This document shows positions 1 to 6,165 of a stretch of DNA of 7,390 nucleotides, in pieces; the first letter of the stretch is position 1; each line of letters begins with the position of its first letter. The notes under the pieces are model-generated. The model ran no database searches, had not been told where the DNA came from, and saw nothing but the letters and a program-made list of their open reading frames with translations. A program made the translations under genes and the position numbers. This stretch comes from Actinomycetes bacterium (GTDB taxonomy: Bacteria; Actinomycetota; Acidimicrobiia; Spongiisociales; UBA4744), in assembly GCA_024641205.1 (NCBI GenBank), contig JAHEDM010000125.1, forward strand, positions 1-7,390, read 5' to 3'.

Positions 1-317
1 GTTTGGGATGGGTGGTCAATTGGGATCACGACTTTGTGGGCAAATCGGCGCTGGAACGTCAACGGAGCGGCGGTCACAAGCAATTGATTGGATTTGTGAT
101 GAAAGGCCGCCAGATCGCCAGGCATGGTTACTCGATGCGGGCCGGGTCGGCCACCGGCACCGTTACCAGCGGCAACTTCAGCCCCACGCTCAAGCAGGGA
201 ATCGGGCTGGGCTATCTCCACCCACAGCCTCCGGCTGAGGTAGACGTAGAGGTTGAGGTCAGAGGCACGTGGCTGTCCGTCGAACGCCGGGATCCGCCGT
301 TCGTCGAGAGGACTTGA
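1..317 (+). CDS. gcvT: Aminomethyltransferase (glycine cleavage system T protein), C-terminal part
   Basis: This is the 3' end of a T-protein gene that begins outside the window; about 105 codons are present, read in the frame whose first whole codon is at base 3. T protein transfers the methylene group from the aminomethylated lipoyl arm of H protein to tetrahydrofolate and releases ammonia, in the cytoplasm. The visible part is the C-terminal barrel domain. It shows the family's DFVGKSAL segment, a GxVTSGNFSPTL segment and the following IGLGYL strand, all typical of GcvT. The gene ends in TGA at 315-317, two bases before the GTG of gcvPA, and a Shine-Dalgarno for that gene lies inside its last codons, so the genes are probably translationally coupled. 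The catalytic and folate-binding N-terminal parts cannot be assessed here. Identity is secure from the motifs and from the P-protein genes next door. Confidence 0.93.
   Translation, partial: LGWVVNWDHDFVGKSALERQRSGGHKQLIGFVMKGRQIARHGYSMRAGSATGTVTSGNFSPTLKQGIGLGYLHPQPPAEVDVEVEVRGTWLSVERRDPPFVERT
307..312 (+). promoter_or_regulatory. Ribosome binding site for gcvPA
   Basis: AGAGGA lies 7 nt before the GTG at 320 and inside the last codons of gcvT. It decides the start: an in-frame GTG at 269 would give a 17-residue extension overlapping gcvT, but has no such site and adds sequence unlike the family. From 320 the protein begins MDFTPHTDADVALML, which matches the usual GcvPA N-terminus. Confidence 0.7.
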
Positions 318-319
318 TC

Positions 320-1654
320 GTGGACTTCACACCGCATACGGACGCCGATGTGGCCCTCATGCTGGAGGCGCTCAACTTGCGTGAGCCGGCCGATCTGTTC
401 TCCCACATACCACCCGGTGCCCTGCTCGATCACGATCCCGGGCTACCCGAGCCGCTGTCCGAACTGGAATTGATGCAGATGGTGGACGGGCTCGGCAGCC
501 GCAACCGATCGGATCTTGTTTGTTTTGCCGGGGGCGGATATTACGACCACTATCTTCCGCCGGTGGTCACGGCTCTCACCATGCGACCGGAGTTCGTTAC
601 CGCCTACACACCGTATCAGCCTGAGGTTTCCCAGGGTGTCCTACAGGCGCTCTTCGAGTTCCAGTCCATGGTCTGTGAGATCACCGGGATGGACGTAGCG
701 AATGCATCGCTCTACGACGGAGCTACTGCCGCGGTTGAAGCGGTCAATCTTGCCGTAGCCGCCACCGGCCGGAACGCCGTGTGGGTATCGCAAGGCGTTC
801 ACCCGAGGACTCGGGAGACCATCGCCACCTTTGCCGCCGCCCGAGCCATCGAGGTGGTTGAGCACGAATTGGTGGACGGGCAGACGCTATGGAATGAATC
901 TGCCCTACCGGCCCCAGCGGCCGTCATCGTTGCCCAACCCAATTACCTCGGCGCGATTGAAGATTACGATCGAGCGGCATCGGTGGCGCACACTGCCGGG
1001 GCTTTGGCGGTGGCTTCGGTTGATCCGATGACGCTCGGTGTGCTGCGCAACCCCGCCTCGGCAGCGTTCGATCTGGTCGTTGCAGAGGGCCAACCGCTCG
1101 GCAATCCTTTGTCTTTTGGCGGTCCGGTAGTCGGCTTCTTTGCAACAACATCGGCCTACGTGCGGCGCATCCCTGGTCGCCTGATCGGGCGGACGGTCGA
1201 TCGAGATGGCAACACCGCCTATGTCCTTACCCTGCGGGCCCGCGAGCAGGACATCCGGCGGGCCAAGGCTTCTTCAAACATATGCACCAATCAGTCCCTC
1301 AACGCATTGGCATCGGCGATTCATCTAGCCTGGCTTGGTCCTCAGGGTCTTCGCGAGGTTGGCGAACAGTCGGCCCAGAAGGCGCACTACCTCGCCGACC
1401 GGCTTTGTGGCCTACCCGGGGTGGAGCCCGCCAATGAAGCCAGTTTCGTTCGGGAGTTCGCCGTCAAGCTGCCGACCGAGCCCCAGAAAGTCATCGCCGC
1501 TATGGCAGAGCGCGGATTCCTGGCCGGGATCTCGCTGAGTAGTGACTATCAGACCATACCGCGCGGCTTGCTGGTTGCCGTCACGGAGAAGAAGTCGCGG
1601 GCCCAACTGGACGCATATGTTGAGGCGCTCAAGGAGGTGCTTTCCCATGAGTGA
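320..1654 (+). CDS. gcvPA: Glycine dehydrogenase (decarboxylating) subunit 1, P-alpha
   Basis: This 444-residue protein is the N-terminal-type half of a split glycine decarboxylase. With GcvPB it forms the P protein, which decarboxylates glycine using PLP and transfers the aminomethyl group to lipoylated H protein. Family hallmarks are visible in order: the GGGYYDHYLPPVV segment at about residues 71-83, TPYQPEVSQG from about 97, the LYDGATA turn from about 131, an EGQPLGNPLSFGGP segment in the middle and SSNICTNQ at about 318-325. The PLP-binding lysine belongs to the other subunit, so its absence is expected. Length is normal (about 440-450 in the family). The GTG start at 320 is chosen from the ribosome site and homology. 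The gene follows gcvT by 2 nt, and its end overlaps gcvPB by 8 nt, with the ribosome site for gcvPB inside it, so equal production of the two subunits is likely. Confidence 0.96.
   Translation: MDFTPHTDADVALMLEALNLREPADLFSHIPPGALLDHDPGLPEPLSELELMQMVDGLGSRNRSDLVCFAGGGYYDHYLPPVVTALTMRPEFVTAYTPYQPEVSQGVLQALFEFQSMVCEITGMDVANASLYDGATAAVEAVNLAVAATGRNAVWVSQGVHPRTRETIATFAAARAIEVVEHELVDGQTLWNESALPAPAAVIVAQPNYLGAIEDYDRAASVAHTAGALAVASVDPMTLGVLRNPASAAFDLVVAEGQPLGNPLSFGGPVVGFFATTSAYVRRIPGRLIGRTVDRDGNTAYVLTLRAREQDIRRAKASSNICTNQSLNALASAIHLAWLGPQGLREVGEQSAQKAHYLADRLCGLPGVEPANEASFVREFAVKLPTEPQKVIAAMAERGFLAGISLSSDYQTIPRGLLVAVTEKKSRAQLDAYVEALKEVLSHE
1631..1638 (+). promoter_or_regulatory. Strong ribosome binding site for gcvPB
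   Basis: AAGGAGGT is a near-perfect Shine-Dalgarno lying 8 nt before the ATG at 1647, inside the end of gcvPA. It settles the gcvPB start against a longer in-frame reading from an ATG at 1542, which would run 35 codons back over gcvPA. Confidence 0.85.
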
Positions 1655-3143
1655 ACCCGGAGGTCGCGCCTCGTCTTCGCCTCTGGTCGGTGGTGCAACC
1701 GAACCGACCCTGGCCGAGTTCTCTAGCCCTGGTCGCCGGGCCTGGTCTTTGCCGACCCTCGATGTACCGTATCGGCGACTCGATCTTCCCGAGGGAGCCG
1801 GGCAGGTTCCCCGGCTTCCTGAAGTATCCGAACACGACCTCGTCATGCACTACACGCGTCTGGCCCACCGCAACTTCGCCGTTGATCTCGGCGCGTACCC
1901 GCTTGGCTCGTGCACCATGAAGTACAACCCCAAGATATGTGATTGGGCGGGAGCGCATCCCGCTTTCGCCGGATTGCACCCGACGACGCCGCCCCATCTC
2001 GTCCAAGGGGCGCTCCAGGTTTTGCTCGAGACCGAGCGATTCCTCTGTGACCTCACCGGGATGGCGCGAGCTACGTTTCAACCGCCTGCCGGCGCCGCAG
2101 GGGAATTGACCGGTTTGATGATCATGCGAGCGCATCACAGCGCAAACGGCGATCCTCGCACCAAGATCCTCATCCCGGATTCGGCCCACGGTACCAACCC
2201 TGCATCGGTAACCCTGTCGGGTTATGAGGCGGTTGAGGTGCCCTCGAACGAGCGCGGCATGGTTGACCTGGGCGCGCTGCGGGAGGCGCTTGATGATCAA
2301 GTGGCCGGGCTCATGCTCACCAATCCCAACACGCTTGGCCTTTTCGAAGAAGAGATCGTCGAGATCGCGGAGGCGGTCCACGACGCAGGTGGACTTCTGT
2401 ACTACGACGGAGCCAACCTCAACGCCATCATGGGCATAGCCCGGCCGGGCGACATGGGATTCGATATTGTGCATTCGAATCTGCACAAGACCTTCGCAAC
2501 ACCGCACGGCGGTGGAGGCCCAGGAGCCGGACCGGTTGCGGTATGCAGCGACCTGGTTCGCTATCTCCCGGGCCCTCTTCCGGTTCGGGATGATGAGGGG
2601 ACCATCGGCTGGGAAATTCCGGCGGCCAGTGTTGGAAGGGTGCACGGTCAACACGGCAATTTCCTCGTGGTCCTTCGTGCACTTGTGTACATGCGGGCGC
2701 TGGGTGGCGAAGGGCTGCGCCGGGTGGCGGAGCGGGCAGTGCTCAACGCCCGCTACCTGGAACACATGCTCGGTGAACGCTACGACCTGCCCTATCCGAG
2801 CACGTGCATGCACGAATTCGTCACTTCGGCCAAATCGATCAAGAAGGACACGGGGGTCCGGGCTATGGACATCGCCAAAGCCCTGATAGACGGCGGCTAC
2901 CACGCGCCGACGGTCTATTTCCCGCTCATCGTCGAAGAAGCTTTGATGGTCGAACCGACCGAGACACAATCGCGAGAGACGATCGAGCACCTGGCGGCCA
3001 CGCTGGTCGCGATCGCCGAACTGGCCTACGAGGACCCGGCCGCCGTGAAGGATGCCCCGTTGCGGACACCGGTGCACCGACCCGACGACGCCCTGGCCGC
3101 CCGCAACCTCGAGGTGACCTGGGCCGGAATGAGAGAGGACTGA
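1647..3143 (+). CDS. gcvPB: Glycine dehydrogenase (decarboxylating) subunit 2, P-beta
   Basis: This 498-residue protein is the PLP-binding half of the split glycine decarboxylase and works with GcvPA, GcvT, lipoylated GcvH and a lipoamide dehydrogenase to break glycine into CO2, ammonia and methylene-tetrahydrofolate. The PLP lysine is K281 in the motif SNLHKTFATPHGGGGPGAGP, the classic P-protein signature. The conserved LGSCTMKYNPK segment (residues 86-96) and the PDSAHGTNPASV segment in the cofactor domain are also present. Length is in the normal range of about 480-520. The ATG at 1647 overlaps the end of gcvPA by 8 nt and has a strong ribosome site. The gene ends two bases before the next start, so the downstream hydrolase is probably on the same transcript. 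No truncation or missing catalytic residue is apparent. gcvH is not found nearby in the window. Confidence 0.97.
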   Translation: MSEPGGRASSSPLVGGATEPTLAEFSSPGRRAWSLPTLDVPYRRLDLPEGAGQVPRLPEVSEHDLVMHYTRLAHRNFAVDLGAYPLGSCTMKYNPKICDWAGAHPAFAGLHPTTPPHLVQGALQVLLETERFLCDLTGMARATFQPPAGAAGELTGLMIMRAHHSANGDPRTKILIPDSAHGTNPASVTLSGYEAVEVPSNERGMVDLGALREALDDQVAGLMLTNPNTLGLFEEEIVEIAEAVHDAGGLLYYDGANLNAIMGIARPGDMGFDIVHSNLHKTFATPHGGGGPGAGPVAVCSDLVRYLPGPLPVRDDEGTIGWEIPAASVGRVHGQHGNFLVVLRALVYMRALGGEGLRRVAERAVLNARYLEHMLGERYDLPYPSTCMHEFVTSAKSIKKDTGVRAMDIAKALIDGGYHAPTVYFPLIVEEALMVEPTETQSRETIEHLAATLVAIAELAYEDPAAVKDAPLRTPVHRPDDALAARNLEVTWAGMRED

Positions 3144-3145
3144 GC

Positions 3146-3967
3146 ATGGTCAAAGCCACCGATGAGATCGCCATCTCGGCGTCTGGAGAGCATCAGTTGC
3201 GCAGGCACTGGTCGGGCGATGAGACGCCCTGGGGGACTGTGCTGATCGTGCACGGAGCGGGCGAACACAGTGGCCGGTATGACCACGTGGCCACCCAGAT
3301 GGTTGGAGCAGGCCTCGACGTACACAGCTTCGACTGGGTCGGCCACGGCCGGTCGGGAGGGACCCGCTGGCACATCGATCTCTACGACACCTACCACGCC
3401 GATCTGGCTGAACGCATCGCGGCGACGCGCGTCCCGGGAACCCCGCTAATTCTGTACGGGCATTCAATGGGTGGGCTCATCTCACTCGGCTACTGCCTCA
3501 GCATGAGCGACCTTCCCGACCTGCTGGTCGTGACCTCACCGTGGTTGGAAACCGATGCGCCTGCCTTCCTCAAAGCAGTCGTGCCGTTGTTGGCAAAGAT
3601 CGCGCCGCGCCTCCGGGTGGATGGGGGCCTCAAGGCCGAGCAGTTGGCGAGCGACCCGGCGGTAGGGGAGGCCTACTTCGGTGATCCGCTCGTTGAGACC
3701 AAGACCACTGCGGCCTGGGGAGCGGCCAGCTTGCGGGAACAAGCCAGAGTGCGGGCCGGCTTGAGCAAACTGGAAATTCCATTGTTTCTGGTGCACGGTG
3801 GAGCCGATACGATCGCTCATCCCCGAGCGAGTGCGCCGATCGGCGAGCTACCGACAGCGGAACGCAGGCTCTACCCGTCACTGCGGCATGAAACCCACAA
3901 TGAACCCGAAGGACCGGAAGTGGTGGCAGCCATCATCGAATGGCTCCGCCGGCAAGTTCAGGGATAA
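3146..3967 (+). CDS. Alpha/beta hydrolase, monoacylglycerol lipase / lysophospholipase type
   Basis: This 273-residue protein belongs to the serine-hydrolase family that includes monoacylglycerol lipase and bacterial lysophospholipase L2/YtpA-like proteins (Hydrolase_4 type). Visible features are the oxyanion-region HGAGEHSGRYD segment (about residues 36-46), the GHGRSGG loop, the nucleophile elbow GHSMGG with Ser107, the acid Asp221 in HGGADTIAHP and the base His248 in LRHETHNEP, so the triad is complete. There is no signal peptide or membrane segment, so it is probably cytoplasmic. Likely substrates are monoacylglycerols or other carboxylic esters, but this cannot be read from the sequence. 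The ATG at 3146 follows the gcvPB stop by 2 nt, with AGAGGA at 3134-3139 as ribosome site, so it appears to be the last gene of the gcv operon. Its 3' end overlaps the convergent deaminase gene by 10 bp. Confidence 0.88.
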   Translation: MVKATDEIAISASGEHQLRRHWSGDETPWGTVLIVHGAGEHSGRYDHVATQMVGAGLDVHSFDWVGHGRSGGTRWHIDLYDTYHADLAERIAATRVPGTPLILYGHSMGGLISLGYCLSMSDLPDLLVVTSPWLETDAPAFLKAVVPLLAKIAPRLRVDGGLKAEQLASDPAVGEAYFGDPLVETKTTAAWGAASLREQARVRAGLSKLEIPLFLVHGGADTIAHPRASAPIGELPTAERRLYPSLRHETHNEPEGPEVVAAIIEWLRRQVQG

Positions 3968-5013
3968 TCGCCAGCCGTCTCGTACCCGGGGCGGATCCGC
4001 TGGGTAAGGAGGCGCTCCTTGGTAGGCAGCGAACAGAATGCGGCCATCATGGCCGTTTCTGTGACCTGCCGCAGGTCTCGCATGGCGAACTCATGGTGGT
4101 CGACAACCAGTGCGAACTCATTGGACGGTGAAGTCCTGCTCATTAATCGATTGTCCGTGTTGAGGGTGACTGCGAACCCGGCCCGATAGAGGGCTCCGAC
4201 CGGGTGGTCGCCGGGTGCCTGGTATTCCCCCGTCTGGAGGTTCGACGTTACGCACACTTCGAGCGGTACCCGGTGATCGCGCACGTAGGCCGCCAGGCTC
4301 CCCAGTGAGACAATCTCGCCGTCCTCAAGAAGGCAATCGTCGATGATGTGGATCCCGTGCCCGATGCGATGGGCGCCGCAGCGCTGCAAGGCTCGCCAAA
4401 TGCTGTTTGGCCCGTCGGCTTCTCCGGCGTGGATGGTGAGGGACATGGATGCTTCGCGGATGTAGCGGCACGCGGGCAGATGGTCATCGGCCGGATATCC
4501 TCGCTCGGCACCTGCCAGATCGAACCCGACGACGCCGGCCGGATCCATCTCCACCGCCAGGCGGGCGACTTCGAGAGAATCCGTTTCGTCGCGCATGGCA
4601 ACGAGAATCAATCCGGTCTCCAGACCCGTTTCCCGTTCGCCGAGCCGCAATCCGGACAGCGCCGCTTCGACCGCCCGGCGCCGGTCAAGGCCGTCGGTCG
4701 TGCACTTCGAGGGGGCAAACCGGATCTCGGCGTACACCACACCGTCCGCGGCAAGATCGACCGCCGACTCATAGGCGACTCGCTCGATGGCAGCGGCCGT
4801 CTGCAGCACGCCGACGGTGTGACGAAAGGACTGAAGGTAGCCCTCGAGGGATCCCGACTCGCCCTGATCGAACCATCCGGCCAGTTCATCCGGGTCGGTA
4901 GTGGGAAGGTCGTTGTAATCATTTTCCCGGGCGAGTTCGAGGATCGTGTCTATCCGTAGGCTGCCGTCGAGATGTTCATGGAGCAGGACCTTGGGGAGGG
5001 CGGGGTAGTGCAT
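3958..5013 (-). CDS. add: Adenosine deaminase
   Basis: This 351-residue zinc enzyme probably converts adenosine and deoxyadenosine to inosine and deoxyinosine in purine salvage. The metal and catalytic residues are in place: His12 and His14 in HEHLDGS, His195 and Glu198 in HAGEA, His219 in RIGHGI and Asp287 in LNTDNRLMS. Most characterised enzymes have Asp-Asp where this one has Asp287-Asn288; as I recall, NTDN is common in actinobacterial members, so activity is still expected. Length is close to the family (about 330-350). The ATG at 5013 is forced: an in-frame TAA lies 9 nt upstream and His12 must be included. The only Shine-Dalgarno-like run, GGAGG, is 1 nt from the ATG, which is unusually close. 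The gene follows a GNAT gene by 9 nt on the same strand, so it is probably co-transcribed and translationally coupled. Other deaminases of the superfamily are less likely. Confidence 0.93.
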   Translation of the reverse strand: MHYPALPKVLLHEHLDGSLRIDTILELARENDYNDLPTTDPDELAGWFDQGESGSLEGYLQSFRHTVGVLQTAAAIERVAYESAVDLAADGVVYAEIRFAPSKCTTDGLDRRRAVEAALSGLRLGERETGLETGLILVAMRDETDSLEVARLAVEMDPAGVVGFDLAGAERGYPADDHLPACRYIREASMSLTIHAGEADGPNSIWRALQRCGAHRIGHGIHIIDDCLLEDGEIVSLGSLAAYVRDHRVPLEVCVTSNLQTGEYQAPGDHPVGALYRAGFAVTLNTDNRLMSRTSPSNEFALVVDHHEFAMRDLRQVTETAMMAAFCSLPTKERLLTQRIRPGYETAGDYP

Positions 5014-5022
5014 CCCTCCAGG

Positions 5023-5544
5023 TTATCCCAGACGATCGGCCGCGGGACGGCGATCGTCCGTTGGCGTGTGCAGGCTGGTCCCAAGCCACCAGCGGCGCTC
5101 GATGATGCGCTCCCCGAAAAGGGTCACCTGGATCGTCTCGCCCGGCGAAAACCCTTTCGCCTCAAAGAAGCTCTCGGCGGCCTGGCTGCCGAGAACAACG
5201 TCGGCCACGATGGGCAGTGGTGGCGCGAGTGAGCGAATCCAATCGAGCAGAATGCTCGCCGCCCCCCGCCTTCGATAGCCGGGATGGGTGCACAGGGCGC
5301 TCGTTACGATCTGGTCGTCCTCGATAAAGGCATCTGCGAAGGCAACCACTGTTCCCTCTTCCACAATCAGATAGATCGGGTGGTCTTCCCATCGTTGACG
5401 GAGGGCCGCAGGCGAGTAGGCAGCCTCGACCCAAGCCGAAACGGTTTGCGGTTTGAGGAGTCCGTCGTAGGCGCCCTGCCACGATCGCTCTGCGATGGCG
5501 GCGACCTCGACGAGGTCAGACGGCTCAGCCCTGCGGATGATCAC
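5023..5544 (-). CDS. GNAT-family N-acetyltransferase, substrate unknown
   Basis: This 173-residue protein has the single-domain GNAT layout and should use acetyl-CoA, but its acceptor cannot be inferred. It opens with the typical strand IIRRAEPSDL and helix (residues 2-20). The acetyl-CoA loop is at about 82-96 (ALCTHPGYRRRGAAS; an R-x-x-G-x-A form with Arg91, Gly94 and Ala96), followed by the QAAESFFEAKGF segment (121-132) that closes the fold. The start is taken as GTG at 5544 because the GNAT fold begins exactly there; further upstream the open frame would run over yajQ on the other strand. A TTG at 5553 is an alternative. There is no clear Shine-Dalgarno, and a TAGGTT hexamer 7 nt upstream suggests a leaderless transcript. 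It is the first gene of a probable two-gene unit with add. Confidence 0.82.
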   Translation of the reverse strand: MIIRRAEPSDLVEVAAIAERSWQGAYDGLLKPQTVSAWVEAAYSPAALRQRWEDHPIYLIVEEGTVVAFADAFIEDDQIVTSALCTHPGYRRRGAASILLDWIRSLAPPLPIVADVVLGSQAAESFFEAKGFSPGETIQVTLFGERIIERRWWLGTSLHTPTDDRRPAADRLG

Positions 5545-5551
5545 CCATCTC

Positions 5552-5557
5552 AACCTA
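5552..5557 (-). promoter_or_regulatory. Possible leaderless -10 element for the GNAT-add unit
   Basis: On the minus strand TAGGTT fits the TANNNT pattern of actinobacterial -10 elements and ends 7 nt before the GTG at 5544. That would place the transcript start within a base of the start codon. No convincing -35 is seen. Inferred from pattern and spacing only. Confidence 0.4.
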
Positions 5558-5619
5558 GTCCTGCGCAACCGGCCGCGGAATTGTCCGATCGAAGGTTCTG
5601 CAACCGGGATCTCATGCAC

Positions 5620-5625
5620 TATCGT
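5620..5625 (+). promoter_or_regulatory. Possible leaderless -10 element for yajQ
   Basis: TATCGT fits TANNNT and ends 7 nt before the yajQ ATG at 5633, giving a predicted transcript start about one base before the codon. No Shine-Dalgarno is present in this gap, which supports leaderless translation. No good -35 is seen. It is divergent from the GNAT promoter, in a shared 88-bp gap. Confidence 0.42.
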
Positions 5626-5632
5626 CGTTGGC

Positions 5633-6118
5633 ATGCCCAGTTTTGATGTTGTCTCAGAAGTTGATATGCAAGAAGTCCGCAACGCCGTCGACCAGGCGTC
5701 CCGCGAGACAAGGACACGATACGACTTCAAAGGTACAGACACCGAAGTGCGCCTGAGCGAAGATGGAATTGTGCTCGAGTCGTCGTCGGAAGGCCGCCTC
5801 GAAGCTGCTGTGGTCGTATTGAAAGAGAAACTGGTTCGGCGTCAAGTATCGATGAAGTCGCTGTCTGGAGGTGTACCGAGAGAAGTGGGAGGGGCCCGTT
5901 TCCGGGCGGACTTCACACTCAACCAGGGGATCGACCAGGACTCCGCTCGCGAGTTGGCCAAGCAAGTTCGAGATCTCAAACTCAAGGTCCAGGCGCAAGT
6001 GCACGGAGACCGGGTGCGGATCACCGGGAAGAAGCGCGATGACCTCCAGGAGGTCATCGCCGTGTTCAGAGACCTGGACTACAAACTGCCGCTGCAATTC
6101 ATCAACTTCAGGGATTAG
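5633..6118 (+). CDS. yajQ: YajQ family nucleotide-binding protein
   Basis: This 161-residue protein matches the YajQ/UPF0234 family in length (about 160-165) and along its whole sequence. It starts with the invariant MPSFDVVSEVD segment, continues with NAVDQASRETRTRYDFKG (residues 17-34), and ends with the characteristic VRITGKKRDDLQEV and LPLQFINFRD segments. YajQ proteins are small cytoplasmic two-domain proteins reported to bind nucleotides and RNA, and one Xanthomonas member is a cyclic di-GMP effector; whether this one binds cyclic di-GMP is not visible. The ATG at 5633 is fixed by the conserved N-terminus, although the frame stays open upstream to 5495. No ribosome site is present, consistent with a leaderless message. 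The gene lies head to head with the GNAT gene and 37 nt before the membrane-GNAT gene. Confidence 0.95.
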   Translation: MPSFDVVSEVDMQEVRNAVDQASRETRTRYDFKGTDTEVRLSEDGIVLESSSEGRLEAAVVVLKEKLVRRQVSMKSLSGGVPREVGGARFRADFTLNQGIDQDSARELAKQVRDLKLKVQAQVHGDRVRITGKKRDDLQEVIAVFRDLDYKLPLQFINFRD

Positions 6119-6138
6119 CGGAGGACGGAGCCGGCTTG

Positions 6139-6165
6139 ATGGCACCTGTGAACCGATGGCCCTAG
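6139..6165 (+). CDS. Possible 8-residue leader peptide overlapping the next gene start
   Basis: A tiny open frame, MAPVNRWP, starts at an ATG 8 nt after a GGAG (6127-6130) in a purine-rich GGAGGACGGAG run and stops with TAG at 6163-6165, seven bases past the ATG triplet of the membrane gene at 6156. The good ribosome site is correctly spaced for this ATG but too far (25 nt) from the ATG at 6156. It could bring ribosomes to the downstream start by coupling. No homology can be judged at this length, and it may be chance. Confidence 0.25.
   Translation: MAPVNRWP

Noticed and set aside
1629..3077. Long open frame (482 codons) on the minus strand opposite gcvPB
   Set aside because: It is the antisense shadow of a well-conserved gene in GC-rich DNA; the translation is rich in Arg, Gly and His and shows no recognisable domain, and gcvPB is certain.
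2804..3145. Upstream extension of the hydrolase frame
   Set aside because: It runs inside gcvPB and is low-complexity Arg/Asp/Gly-rich; the ATG at 3146 has a ribosome site and gives the usual family length.
4006..4020. AAGGAG-GCG-CTCCTT inverted repeat as a terminator for the gcv-hydrolase transcript
   Set aside because: The stem is only 6 bp, no T-run follows on either strand, and it lies within the conserved reading frame of add, so chance is the simpler reading.
4348..4959. Plus-strand open frame of about 200 codons opposite adenosine deaminase
   Set aside because: Shadow of add; no ribosome site, no domain, and the minus-strand motifs are complete.
5545..5742. 66-residue N-terminal extension of the GNAT gene
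   Set aside because: It crosses the divergent promoter gap and the start of yajQ on the other strand, and the GNAT fold begins exactly at the GTG at 5544.
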